From the NCBI RefSeq assembly GCF_000729995.1, contig NZ_JNFG01000199.1, positions 186,001 to 250,000 on the forward strand: a stretch of 64,000 nucleotides of DNA, written 5' to 3'. Below the pieces are notes generated by a model, which saw nothing but the letters and a program-made list of their open reading frames with translations, searched no databases and was not told the DNA's origin. Origin of the DNA: Caballeronia sordidicola. GTDB lineage: Bacteria; Pseudomonadota; Gammaproteobacteria; Burkholderiales; Burkholderiaceae. This document shows positions 7,453 through 17,600 of this stretch, in pieces. Made by a program: the position numbers and the translations under genes. How positions within the stretch are numbered: the first letter of the stretch is position 1; every line of letters begins with the position of its first letter.

Positions 7453-10050
7453 CTAAGCCGCCGCCTGCGACGATTCAAGAAAGTCCTGCGCGAAGCGCTG
7501 AAGCACGCCGCCCGCTTCGTAGATCGATACCTCTTCCGCGGTGTCGAGCCGGCAAGTCACCAATACGTCCACGCGCTCACCACTACGGCGATGGATCACG
7601 AGCGTCAGGTCGGCGCCCGGCGTGCGTTCGCCGAGCACATCGAACGTTTCAGTACCGTCAATACCGAGCGTCGTGCGGTTCACGCCGGGTTTGAATTCCA
7701 GCGGCAGCACGCCCATGCCAACCAGGTTCGTGCGGTGAATGCGCTCGAACCCCTCGGCGACAATCGCTTCGGCACCCGCGAGACGCACGCCCTTGGCGGC
7801 CCAATCGCGCGACGAGCCTTGTCCGTAGTCCGCGCCGGCAATCACGATCAGCGGTTGCTTGCGCTCCATGTAGGTTTCAATGGCTTCCCACATGCGCGTC
7901 ACTCGGCCCTCGGGCTCGATGCGAGCAAACGAACCCGCCTTTACCTTGCCGTCTTCCAGCACCATTTCGTTGAGGAGCGTCGGGTTCGCGAAAGTGGCGC
8001 GCTGCGCGGTCAGGTGATCGCCGCGATGCGTTGCGTACGAGTTGAAGTCCTCTTCCGGCAGGCCCATCTTTGTGAGGTATTCACCTGCAGCGCTGTCGGC
8101 GAGGATTGCGTTCGACGGGGACAGGTGATCGGTGGTGATGTTGTCGCCCAGCACCGCAAGCGCTCTCATGCCCTGCAACGCGCGCTCGCCGGCAAGCGCA
8201 CCTTCCCAATAGGGCGGACGGCGGATATAGGTGCTCTGTGGGCGCCAGTCGTAGAGTGGGGCGGCACGCTCGCCGGCGTCGGCGGCGAGCGCGAACATCG
8301 GTTCGTACACCTTGCGGAACTGCTCGGGCTTCACGCTGGACGCCACGATCGCATCGATCTCTTCGTCCGACGGCCAGATGTCCGCAAGCCTCACCTCGTT
8401 GCCATCGGCGTCAGTGCCCAGCACGTCCTTCTCGATGTCGAAGCGGATCGTGCCGGCAATGGCGTAAGCGACCACCAGCGGCGGCGAGGCGAGGAACGCC
8501 TGCTTCGCATACGGGTGGATGCGGCCATCGAAATTGCGGTTTCCCGAAAGCACGGCGGTCGCGTACAAATCGCGATCGACGATTTCCTTCTGGATCACCG
8601 GATCGAGCGCGCCGGACATGCCGTTGCACGACGTGCAGGCATACGCCACCACGCCGAAACCCAGCTGTTCCAGTTCCTGCAGCAGGCCTGCTTCCTCAAG
8701 ATACAGCGTCACCGCCTTCGAGCCCGGCGCGAGGGACGTCTTCGCCCACGGCTTGCGTGTGAGGCCTCGCTGGTTGGCGTTGCGCGCGAGCAAGCCGGCG
8801 GCGATCATGTTGCGCGGGTTGTTGGTGTTGGTGCAACTCGTGATCGCTGCGATGATTACGGCGCCGTCCGGCATCAGGCCGGGCTCGTTCTCGACTTTGC
8901 CGCTGATGCCGCGCGCCGCCAGCTCAGACACGGGCAGTCGACGGTGCGGGTTGGACGGGCCGGCCAGCGTACGAACCACCGTCGACAGGTCGAACTGCAA
9001 GACACGCTCATAGTCGGCGTCCTTCAGGGTCTCGCCCCAGAGGCCGGTTTCCTTCGCATACGTTTCCACCAGCTTGACGAGCTCGTCGTCGCGGCCGGTG
9101 AGCTTGAGATACTTGATGGTTTGTTCGTCGATATAGAACATCGCGGCAGTGGCGCCAAATTCGGGCGCCATGTTCGCGATGGTCGCGCGATCGCCGAGCG
9201 TCAGGTTCGCCGTGCCTTCGCCATAAAACTCCAGGTACGCGCCAACGACCTTTTGTTTACGCAGGAATTCGGTCAGCGAAAGCACCACGTCGGTGGCGGT
9301 AATTCCAGGTCCCGGCTTGCCGCTCAGTTCGACGCCAACGATGTCCGGCAAGCGCATGTACGAAGCCCGGCCCAGCATCACGCTTTCGGCCTCCAGACCG
9401 CCCACGCCAATCGCGAGCACACCCAGCGCGTCGACCATCGGCGTGTGCGAGTCGGTGCCGATGAGCGTGTCAGGAAATGCGACGCCGTCCTTCACCTGCA
9501 CGACCGGGCTCATGCGTTCGAGGTTGATCTGATGAAGGATGCCGTTGCCCGGCGGAATCACGACAATGTTCTTGAAAGCCTTCTTGGTCCAGTCGATGAA
9601 GTGGAAGCGGTCCTCATTACGACGGTCTTCGATGGCGCGGTTTTTCTCGAAGGCGTCCGGATCGAAGCCGCCGCGCTCGACCGCAAGCGAGTGGTCGACC
9701 ACGAGCTGCGTCGGCACAACCGGATTCACCAGCGCCGGATCGCCGCCTTGCGCAGCGATTGCATCGCGCAGGCCGGCCAGGTCGACGAGGGCGGTCTGGC
9801 CAAGAATGTCGTGGCACACGACGCGCGCCGGAAACCAGGGGAAATCGAGCTCGCGCTTGCGTTCGATGATCTGTCTGAGCGATGCGGCGAGCGAGACCGG
9901 CGAACAGCGGCGCACGAGGTTCTCGGCGAGCACGCGCGACGTGTACGGCAGCGTGTCGTAGGCGCGGGGCTGGAGTTCTTCGACTGCGGCGCGCGTGTCG
10001 AAATAATCCAGCGTCGTGCCGGGCAGGGGTTTGCGGTTTGCAGTATTCAT
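7453..10050 (-). CDS. acnD: Fe/S-dependent 2-methylcitrate dehydratase AcnD
   Basis: An 865-residue aconitase-superfamily enzyme that dehydrates 2-methylcitrate to 2-methylaconitate in propionate breakdown. The three cluster-binding cysteines are visible as C406 (in SCTNTNNPRN) and C472/C475 (in ACTSCNGMSG). The C-terminal swivel domain contains the GADYGQGSSRDWAAKG loop typical of aconitases. Length and N-terminus (NTANRKPLPGTTLDYFD) fit AcnD rather than AcnA. The enclosed position between prpC and prpF supports the same choice. No prpD is present in the cluster, so this iron-sulfur enzyme should carry the dehydration step. It is transcribed from the sigma-54 promoter upstream of prpB. Confidence 0.96.
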   Translation of the reverse strand: MNTANRKPLPGTTLDYFDTRAAVEELQPRAYDTLPYTSRVLAENLVRRCSPVSLAASLRQIIERKRELDFPWFPARVVCHDILGQTALVDLAGLRDAIAAQGGDPALVNPVVPTQLVVDHSLAVERGGFDPDAFEKNRAIEDRRNEDRFHFIDWTKKAFKNIVVIPPGNGILHQINLERMSPVVQVKDGVAFPDTLIGTDSHTPMVDALGVLAIGVGGLEAESVMLGRASYMRLPDIVGVELSGKPGPGITATDVVLSLTEFLRKQKVVGAYLEFYGEGTANLTLGDRATIANMAPEFGATAAMFYIDEQTIKYLKLTGRDDELVKLVETYAKETGLWGETLKDADYERVLQFDLSTVVRTLAGPSNPHRRLPVSELAARGISGKVENEPGLMPDGAVIIAAITSCTNTNNPRNMIAAGLLARNANQRGLTRKPWAKTSLAPGSKAVTLYLEEAGLLQELEQLGFGVVAYACTSCNGMSGALDPVIQKEIVDRDLYATAVLSGNRNFDGRIHPYAKQAFLASPPLVVAYAIAGTIRFDIEKDVLGTDADGNEVRLADIWPSDEEIDAIVASSVKPEQFRKVYEPMFALAADAGERAAPLYDWRPQSTYIRRPPYWEGALAGERALQGMRALAVLGDNITTDHLSPSNAILADSAAGEYLTKMGLPEEDFNSYATHRGDHLTAQRATFANPTLLNEMVLEDGKVKAGSFARIEPEGRVTRMWEAIETYMERKQPLIVIAGADYGQGSSRDWAAKGVRLAGAEAIVAEGFERIHRTNLVGMGVLPLEFKPGVNRTTLGIDGTETFDVLGERTPGADLTLVIHRRSGERVDVLVTCRLDTAEEVSIYEAGGVLQRFAQDFLESSQAAA

Positions 10051-10134
10051 ACCGTGGGGGAATAAATAGTAATGGTCGGAATAATTGCCGGTGTGGCGAA
10101 CAAGACCTTGCCGGTCAACTATCCCGTGTCACGG

Positions 10135-11301
10135 TCAACGCTTCGCAAGCGGCACGAAGGGCAGATCGTCTGGCCCCGTATAGTTTGCGCTCGGGCGAAT
10201 GATCTTGTTGTCGATGCGCTGTTCAATGATATGCGCAGCCCAGCCCGATGTGCGCGAGATCACGAAAAGCGGCGTGAACATCGCGGTGGGCACGCCCATC
10301 GCGTGATACGAAACCGCGCTGAACCAGTCCAGGTTCGGGAACATCTTCTTCGCTTCCCACATCACCGACTCGAGCCGCTCGGCGATGTCGAAGAGCTTGG
10401 TGTTGCCCGCTTCCTTCGAAAGCTTCTGCGCCACTTCCTTGATCACGACATTTCGCGGATCGGAGATTGTGTACACCGGATGGCCGAAGCCGATCACGAC
10501 TTCCTTGGCTTCCACACGTCGACGGATATCGGCTTCTGCTTCGTCCGGCGTCTGATAGCGCGTTTGAATGTCGAACGCTGCTTCGTTCGCACCGCCATGC
10601 TTCGGGCCGCGCAATGCGCCGATTGCGCCGGTGATTGCCGAATAGATGTCCGAGCCCGTGCCCGCGATCACGCGGCCGGTGAACGTCGATGCGTTGAACT
10701 CGTGTTCCGCGTACAGGTTCAGCGATACGTGCATAGCGTCGACCCACGACTTCGACGGCTCTTTACCGTGCAGCAGATGCAGGAAGTGCCCGCCGATGGA
10801 GTCGTCATCGGTTTCGACCTCGATGCGCTTGCCGTTGTGCGAATAGTGGTACCAGTAGAGCAGCATCGAACCGAGCGACGCCATCAGGCGATCCGCAATA
10901 TCCTTCGCGCCGGCGATGTTGTGGTCGTCCTTCTCCGGCAGCACCGTGCCGAGGACCGACACGCCGGTGCGCATCACGTCCATCGGGTGAGCGGACGCCG
11001 GCACGCATTCAAGTGCGGTCTTCAAGCTTGCGGGCAATCCGCGCAACGCCTTGAGCTTGGCCTTGTACGCGGTCAGTTCGGCTTGCGTGGGCAGCTTTTC
11101 GTGGACCAGCAGATGAGCAATTTCTTCGAACTCGCACGCGCCAGCAAGGTCGAGAATGTCATAGCCGCGGTAGTGCAGGTCGTTGCCCGTGCGTCCGACG
11201 GTGCACAGCGCGGTGTTGCCCGCTGTCACGCCCGACAGCGCGACTGACTTCTTCGGTTTGAATGCGCCGGTGGCCGGCGTGGTGGTGTTTGCGTCGCTCA
11301 T
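10135..11301 (-). CDS. prpC: 2-methylcitrate synthase
   Basis: A citrate-synthase-family enzyme of 388 residues that condenses propionyl-CoA with oxaloacetate to give 2-methylcitrate. The catalytic regions HGGANEAAF and GFGHPVYTISDPRN carry the conserved histidines, and the short bacterial type II form matches PrpC. The ATG at 11301 is preceded by GGAGAC at a good distance and lies 25 bp after prpB. The frame stays open to 11355, but that would overlap prpB. An 84-bp gap leads to acnD. The genomic setting settles PrpC over ordinary citrate synthase. Confidence 0.95.
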   Translation of the reverse strand: MSDANTTTPATGAFKPKKSVALSGVTAGNTALCTVGRTGNDLHYRGYDILDLAGACEFEEIAHLLVHEKLPTQAELTAYKAKLKALRGLPASLKTALECVPASAHPMDVMRTGVSVLGTVLPEKDDHNIAGAKDIADRLMASLGSMLLYWYHYSHNGKRIEVETDDDSIGGHFLHLLHGKEPSKSWVDAMHVSLNLYAEHEFNASTFTGRVIAGTGSDIYSAITGAIGALRGPKHGGANEAAFDIQTRYQTPDEAEADIRRRVEAKEVVIGFGHPVYTISDPRNVVIKEVAQKLSKEAGNTKLFDIAERLESVMWEAKKMFPNLDWFSAVSYHAMGVPTAMFTPLFVISRTSGWAAHIIEQRIDNKIIRPSANYTGPDDLPFVPLAKR

Positions 11302-11326
11302 GTCTATGTCGTCTCCAGCGTGAGGG

Positions 11327-12223
11327 TTACTTTTTCGTGGCGAAGAGCGCGTCAAGCTTGTCTTCGTATTCGTGATAGCCGAGGTATTGATACAGATCGG
11401 CGCGCGACTGCATGGTTCCGACGGCGGCTTTCTGCGTACCGTCGCGTAGCACCGTCTGGTAGAAGTTGAGCGCCGCCGCGTTCATCGCACGATACGCACC
11501 GCAGCAGTAGAGCGCGATGTCGACATTGGCGTTGCGCAGCTCATCAGTCGTGAAGAAAGGCGTCGAGCCGAATTCGGTCAGGTTCGCCAGGATGGGTACC
11601 TTCACCGCGGCCTTGAAGCGGCGGTAATCATCGAGCGATTGCATCGCTTCGGGAAAAATCATGTCGGCGCCGGCTTCGACATACGCCACCGCGCGCTCGA
11701 TCGCCGCGTCGATTCCTTCCGCCGCCGCTGCATCCGTACGCGCCATGATGACGAACTGGTCGTCCGTGCGTGCATCGACGGCGGCCTTCACGCGGTCGAC
11801 CATTTCGTCCATCGGTACGACTTCCTTGCCCGGCCGGTGACCGCAACGCTTCTGGCCGACCTGGTCTTCCAGATGCACGGCAGCGACCCCTGCCTTGATG
11901 AACGAGCGCACCGTGCGCGCGATGTTGAACGCGCCGCCCCAACCCGTGTCGATATCGACAAGCAGCGGCAGGTTAGACGCGTCGGTAATGCGGCGTGCAT
12001 CGATCAGTACGTCGTCCATCGTGCTGATGCCTAGATCGGGGATGCCGAGTGAATTTGCCGCCACGCCTCCGCCGGAGAGGTAGAGCGCCTTGAAGCCGAC
12101 GGCTTCAGCCATTTTTGCAGCGTAAGCGGTGATTGCGCCCACCACCTGCAAGGGCTGTCCTTCAGACACAGCGACGCGAAATCGCGCGCCGGCGCTGGTG
12201 GGTTCCTGTTTAGCTGAATTCAA
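11327..12223 (-). CDS. prpB: 2-methylisocitrate lyase
   Basis: Cleaves 2-methylisocitrate to pyruvate and succinate, the last step of the methylcitrate cycle. The isocitrate-lyase-superfamily active-site motif KRCGH is present (in KRCGHRPGKEV), as are the metal-binding DIDTGWGG region and the glycine-rich LSGGGVAANSLG segment. I place the start at the TTG at 12223, with GGAGCG six bases upstream, giving 298 residues. An ATG in frame at 12271 is unlikely to be used. It lies on top of the -24 element of the sigma-54 promoter, upstream of the expected transcript start near 12244. prpB is the first gene of the operon and diverges from prpR. Confidence 0.94.
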   Translation of the reverse strand: MNSAKQEPTSAGARFRVAVSEGQPLQVVGAITAYAAKMAEAVGFKALYLSGGGVAANSLGIPDLGISTMDDVLIDARRITDASNLPLLVDIDTGWGGAFNIARTVRSFIKAGVAAVHLEDQVGQKRCGHRPGKEVVPMDEMVDRVKAAVDARTDDQFVIMARTDAAAAEGIDAAIERAVAYVEAGADMIFPEAMQSLDDYRRFKAAVKVPILANLTEFGSTPFFTTDELRNANVDIALYCCGAYRAMNAAALNFYQTVLRDGTQKAAVGTMQSRADLYQYLGYHEYEDKLDALFATKK

Positions 12224-12254
12224 TTGTTCGCTCCGATAAAGGTGCACTTCCAGA

Positions 12255-12270
12255 TGCAAAAGACGGGCCA
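12255..12270 (-). promoter_or_regulatory. Sigma-54 promoter of prpBC-acnD-prpF
   Basis: On the minus strand the sequence reads TGGCCC-GTCTT-TTGCA. The invariant GG and GC are separated by 10 bp, as the -24/-12 consensus requires. The divergent prpR encodes a sigma-54 activator, which fits. The predicted transcript starts near 12244. Confidence 0.8.
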
Positions 12271-12335
12271 TGCATCGAGAGCGCTGTAACTATTTGATTT
12301 GCATGGCTATTTAAAAACACTGAACTCACACTTAA

Positions 12336-12369
12336 TTTCGAATATGAAATATAGATTTCATATTCGAAA
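12336..12369. promoter_or_regulatory. 15-bp perfect inverted repeat, likely PrpR site
   Basis: TTTCGAATATGAAAT (12336-12350) and ATTTCATATTCGAAA (12355-12369) are perfect inverted copies with a 4-bp spacer. The repeat lies about 65 bp upstream of the prpB sigma-54 promoter and just before prpR. That is the expected place for the activator's enhancer, and for autoregulation of prpR. Binding by PrpR is inferred. Confidence 0.65.
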
Positions 12370-12385
12370 CGCCGGTGCATAATGA

Positions 12386-14401
12386 ATGCACCGCCAATTC
12401 GCTGCTTCGCCTGTTTCTATGACGCCTCAAATCTCCGATTCCGTTGAACGCCCTCGCCTTTGGGCAATGGGTATAAGCCGATTACAAGACTTGTTCTTCG
12501 ACATTGCGAACGAGTATGGCGCACGCGCCGATCTGCGCATCGTGTCGCGTGGTTTCGAGGACGCGGTGAAGGAAATCAGCGCGGCGGGCGAGGCGCGGCC
12601 TGACGTGGTTGTCGCGGGTGGCGCGAACGGGGCTTTTCTGAAGTCCCGGGTCGACGTCCCCGTCGTGCTGATCAACCCGACGGGTTTCGACGTGATGCAC
12701 GCGTTGGCACGAGCAAGGCGCAAAGCGGCGTCAGTGGCCCTCGTTACCCATGGTGAAACGCCCGACGAGGTACGGCGGTTCGTCGCCGCTTACGGAATCG
12801 AGGTCGTGTTTGCCTCGTATCAATCCACGGAGGATGCCGAAAAATGCGTGCTCGATCTTCGCGATCGGGGAGTGGGTGCCGTCGTCGGCCCCGGACTTGT
12901 CACCGATCTGGCCTCGCGCGCCGGCATGGAGGCCGTGTTTCTTTATTCGCGCGCATCCGTGCGGTCGGCGTTCGACACGGCGCTGGAAGTTGCGCAGGCG
13001 ACGAGAAGCGAAGCGCTGCGCCGTCAACGGCTCGATAACCTGTTGCAGCACATGCGCGACGGCGTCGTCGCGCTCGATGATCAGGGCAGGGTCGAGGCGA
13101 TCAACCGGCGCTTGGCGGAGGTGCTTGGCATCGATGCAGCGAACGCCGTGGGCCGCTCGCTGCTCGAGCTCGCGCCCGATATAGCCGCCGCCTTGCCGGA
13201 CGCCGACGGCGACGCGCTCGGCTCGGTACGCGGTGTGAGCTATGTCGTGCATCGCGGCCCGCTCGCGACACATGGTGCGGCGGCCGGCACAGTTCTGACG
13301 TTCCAGGAATCGCGTGCCGTCGAGCGGCTCGACCGCACGCTGCGCTCGACGCAGCGGCCCCGCCAATTCACTGCGCGTTACCGGCTCGATGATCTGGTCG
13401 GCGAATGTGCGGCCATGCAACGGGTTCGCACGCTCGTTCAACGCTACGCGAAATCGAACGCAACGTTGCTGATCCTCGGGGAAAGCGGGACCGGCAAGGA
13501 GATGGTCGCGCAAAGCATGCATCAGTTGAGCGCGAGGCGAGACTTCGCGTTTGTCGCGATCAACTGCGGAGCGTTCCCGGAGGCGTTGCTCGAAAGCGAG
13601 TTGTTCGGCTATGAGGAGGGCGCGTTCACCGGGGCGCGCAAGGGCGGCAAGGCCGGGCTGATCGAGGTGGCCCATCGCGGCACGTTGTTCCTCGATGAAA
13701 TTGGCGAGATGCCCTTGCCGCTGCAAAGCCGGCTGCTGCGCGTATTGCAGGAACGCGAGGTCGTGCGGCTCGGCTCGACGGAACCCACGCGCGTCGATAT
13801 ACGGGTGATCGCAGCCACTCACCAGGCGCTGACCGATGGCATTGAGGCCGGTACATTTCGCGCGGATCTTTATTATCGGCTCAACATCCTGAACATAGGT
13901 TTGCCGCCATTACGCGAGCGGCCGGCGGACCTGATGCCGCTTGCCATCGAACTGCTGCTGCAGGTGGCGAAGCGCGAGCCGCAGCTGCGTGCGCGGGTCC
14001 GTAACGCGGAGGCCGCGGCGCACGCGCTTGGCGGGATTGGCGACGCACTGTCCAGCTATACGTGGCCGGGCAACGTGCGTGAATTGCAGAATGTGATTGA
14101 ACGGATTGCCGTCGAACTGGCCGATGCGGATGGCGCCGGAGCAAACGCGCTTACCAGCGAGGATTTGCACGCGATCGCGCCGGAACTCTTGGATGTACGT
14201 TCAAGCGCGCTTTCAGGCGAGCTTTCAAACGAGCGAGAGGAAGCGCTGACGCTGCGCGAGCGCAGCCGCCACATCGAGGGGGACGAGATCCGCGCGGCAC
14301 TCGCTTCCTGCAACGGTGACCGGGAGGCCGTCTGCAAGGCGCTCGGAATCAGTAAGACGACCCTGTGGAGAAAATTGAACGGGGTCACAAGCCGCAAGTA
14401 A
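12386..14401 (+). CDS. prpR: Sigma-54 activator of propionate catabolism PrpR
   Basis: A 671-residue bacterial enhancer-binding protein, divergent from prpBC-acnD-prpF. The N-terminal ~200 residues are the PrpR_N sensor domain (PRLWAMGISRLQDLFFDIA start), which in this family responds to 2-methylcitrate. A PAS-like stretch lies around residues 215-300. The AAA+ domain has the Walker A GESGTGKE, the sigma-54-contacting GAFTGA loop (GAFTGARKGGK) and a Walker B around LFLDEIGEM. The C-terminus is a Fis-type helix-turn-helix (CKALGISKTTLWRKLN). An alternative start at 12419 would also fit the family; neither start has a clear ribosome binding site. Confidence 0.94.
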   Translation: MHRQFAASPVSMTPQISDSVERPRLWAMGISRLQDLFFDIANEYGARADLRIVSRGFEDAVKEISAAGEARPDVVVAGGANGAFLKSRVDVPVVLINPTGFDVMHALARARRKAASVALVTHGETPDEVRRFVAAYGIEVVFASYQSTEDAEKCVLDLRDRGVGAVVGPGLVTDLASRAGMEAVFLYSRASVRSAFDTALEVAQATRSEALRRQRLDNLLQHMRDGVVALDDQGRVEAINRRLAEVLGIDAANAVGRSLLELAPDIAAALPDADGDALGSVRGVSYVVHRGPLATHGAAAGTVLTFQESRAVERLDRTLRSTQRPRQFTARYRLDDLVGECAAMQRVRTLVQRYAKSNATLLILGESGTGKEMVAQSMHQLSARRDFAFVAINCGAFPEALLESELFGYEEGAFTGARKGGKAGLIEVAHRGTLFLDEIGEMPLPLQSRLLRVLQEREVVRLGSTEPTRVDIRVIAATHQALTDGIEAGTFRADLYYRLNILNIGLPPLRERPADLMPLAIELLLQVAKREPQLRARVRNAEAAAHALGGIGDALSSYTWPGNVRELQNVIERIAVELADADGAGANALTSEDLHAIAPELLDVRSSALSGELSNEREEALTLRERSRHIEGDEIRAALASCNGDREAVCKALGISKTTLWRKLNGVTSRK

Positions 14402-14630
14402 AGCGCAAAAGACACGGGGACTTACCACACACAGCTTTGCCGATCCTGTTCTGAGTTAACAACAATTGACAAATAGCCAGCCCCTTTCTGCTGTTCAAAG
14501 CGCGATGCTGCACAAAGCAGGTAGCACTTGGTAAGGTTTCCGGCCTCCTTTGTTCGGCTAGCCACATTCACAAGATAGCCTGCTTGTTAAATTCCGCCCC
14601 GCTTACAAATAACAAACACCGGGGCGGTCC

Positions 14631-17600
14631 ATGTCTAATCCAGTTCGTTCGCGGGCGATCTCGCTTGCTCCATCACTGCTGCTGATTCCTTTTCTCCTGA
14701 GTCCCATTGCAGCGGCAGCAGCATGCGCCGTGAACGGACTCGATACGATTTGCAATTCAAAATCGCCGAACCCGTGGACTACGACCATCGGTACAGGCCC
14801 TGCACCGGGCAATAACAATCGAACGGTCACTGTCCTGAACGGCGCAACGATTTCCACGCAAGAAGTATCGGCGATCAGCCTCGCTGACCGCGCCAAAATC
14901 ACGGTTCGGTCGGGCGGCACGGTCACCACTTCTGCCGTTGGAGCGTGGGGTAACTATCGCACCGGCGTGAACACCATCGAGTTCCGGAACAACGGTACGC
15001 TGACCGTTCAAGCCGGCGGCAAGGTGCTGTCCACTGGCACGGAGGACACTGCCGAGGCCGTCAACGTGCAAGGCCATGGCAACGTCATCACCAACAGCGG
15101 CTTGATCCAGGCGATCAATGTCCGCGCCATCTGGTTCCAGAACGAGACCGGCACCAACACGATCATCAACAACGCAACCGGTGTGATCCAGTCGCCCGGC
15201 AGCGTGATCGGTTCGACCGGCAACGCGCCTATCCATTTCACCAACAAGGGCACGGTTATCGGCGATATCGACTTCGCGGGTGGCGACGACGTCATGCGCA
15301 TCTACACCGGCTCGTCGGTGTCGGGCACGATCGACGGCGGCGCAGGCAATAACCGGTTGTTCCTGAGCGGACTCGGCGTGGACACGCTGACGGGCAACAT
15401 CGTCAACTTCCAGACGCTCGTCAAGACCGACGCGGGTACGTGGACCGTCAACGGCATCCCGGTCGACGTGCAAAGTGCGGAAGTAGCAGGCGGTACGTTG
15501 ATCCTGACGGGCGATAACAGCACCTACACGGGCCAGATGCTCGTCGATGCCGCTGGCACGCTCCAGGGGCGCGCACAGAGCCTGCCCGGCGCGATCACTG
15601 ACAACGGGCTGGTCCGCTTTGCGCAGACCGATGACGGCACCTACGCGGGCTTGTTGAGCGGCACGGGCTCAATCGAGAAAACCGGTGCGGGCACACTGTT
15701 CCTTGCGCCCGCTGCAAGCGGCGGCAACACGTATTCGGGCGGCACGCTGATCACGCAAGGCACGCTGAACATTGCAGCTGATAACGCATTGGGCGCGACC
15801 ACGGGCGGTCTCACGTTCAACGGCGGCACGCTGCAACTGAACAACAACCTCGACCTCGCCGCGACACGTGCGATCTCGATCGGCGACAACGGCGGCACGA
15901 TCGACACGCAGCAATATTCATCGACGCTCGCACAAGGGGTGACCGGAACCGGCTCGTTGACCAAGCTCGGTAGCGGCATCCTCACGATGAACGGCGTAAG
16001 CACCTACGGCGACACGAACGTGCTGGCGGGCACCCTTGCGGTAGGCGATGCACAGCACAACCTGGCAAGCATCGGTACCGGCACGACTACGGTTGCGCCG
16101 GGCGCCACGCTCGGCGGTTTCGGTACTGTGCAGGGCTCCGTGGTCAACTCGGGCACGATCGCCGCGGCAAACGCATTGCCGGCTTTCTCGGCATCGTCGA
16201 CCGGTACGTTCGCGATCCACGGCGAGCTCACCAACAACGCCACGATCAATCTGGCGGCTGCATCGGGCGTGACGGGCAACGTATTGAATGTGAGCGGCAA
16301 CTACGTGGGCGGGACCAACGCGCAGTTGATCGTGAACACGGTGATGAACGCGGGCGGCGCAGCGTCCAATCAGTTCACCGACCAACTGGTCATTGGCGGC
16401 AACGCGACCGGCAGCACGGTCGTGACTGTGCGCCCGAGCGGCCTGGGCGCGCTGACGGTCGGCGACGGCATCAAGATCGTCCAGGTGAACGGCACTGCTG
16501 CCGCCACGGCCTTCCATACGCTTGCGCCGGTTCAGGCCGGGGCGTACCAGTATCTGTTGTATCAAGGCGGCTCGAACCGTCCCGAGGACTTCTACTTGCG
16601 TTCGTCGCTCGAGAGCGTGCCTCCGGTCACAACACCGCCGGTTACGACACCGCCGGTTACAACGCCGCCAGTTACAACGCCTCCGGCGACCACCCCGACC
16701 AACCCTGGTGGTGCGGTAATCACGCCGGTGACGCCGATCGTATCCGCGGGCACGCCAGACTCAACGCCCACAGCCCAGCCGTCGGTCATTGCATACCGTC
16801 CCGGTGTGGTCGGCTACACCATGACGCCGTCGCTCAACCTCGACTACGGTTTCTCGATCATGAGCCGGCTGCATGAGCGTGTCGGCGATGTCGCGAGCCT
16901 CGAGAATGCGCAGGGAACATACGGCAACGGCGTGTGGGGACGTATCGGCGGGCAGAGCCTGAACGCCAACTCGGGCGATCGTTTCTCCGCCGATGAACGC
17001 ACGTTCTTCGCGCAGTTCGGCAAGGACTGGACACTCTCGACGAACCCGGCCGGCGGCAGCACGCATGCAGGGGTTACGGTCACCATCGGCTCGTCGTCGG
17101 CAACCTTCGAAGACAGCGCGCGTAGCCTTAATCCGACGCTGACGAACGCAGCCGGCTCAGTCGAAACGCAGGCGCAATCGCTTGGCGGTTACTGGACCAA
17201 GTACCTGAAAGACGGCAGCTACTTCGACGCCGTGGCGCAACTCACCCACTATCGCAACAAGTTCGGTGATGTGTACGGTGGCGGCGCTTCGCAAAACGGC
17301 GTTGGCACGGGTCTGTCCGGTGAAGTGGGCAAGCCGTTCCTGATCGGATCGACAACGATCGCAATCGAGCCGCAAGCCCAGTTGATGTACCAGTACCTGC
17401 ATCTGAACGGCTTCGACGATGGCATCTCGCCAGTGTCGGGCACATCGAGCAACGCGTTGCGCGGACGGGCCGGCTTCCGGATCTTCAAGGCGAACCTGAC
17501 CAACGACACGAAGACGGGAACAGCAACACCGTACTTCACCGCCGACGTACTGCACGACTTCCTGAACCCGGGTAATACGGCAGTGGATGGCGCGTCGTTC

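Noticed and set aside
6164..7456. Long plus-strand frame opposite prpF
   Set aside because: Shadow frame; prpF on the minus strand is recognised along its full length.
7450..10065. An 871-codon open frame on the plus strand opposite acnD
   Set aside because: It is the shadow of acnD in GC-rich DNA. The composition is Arg/His-rich with no family pattern, while the minus strand encodes a complete aconitase-type enzyme.
10072..11247. Long plus-strand frame opposite prpC
   Set aside because: Shadow of the methylcitrate synthase gene, with no motif of its own.
12156..12170. TGT-N9-ACA inside prpB, resembling the shared enhancer dyad
   Set aside because: The spacing is 9 rather than 11 bp, it lies within coding sequence, and prp genes have their own activator and dyad.
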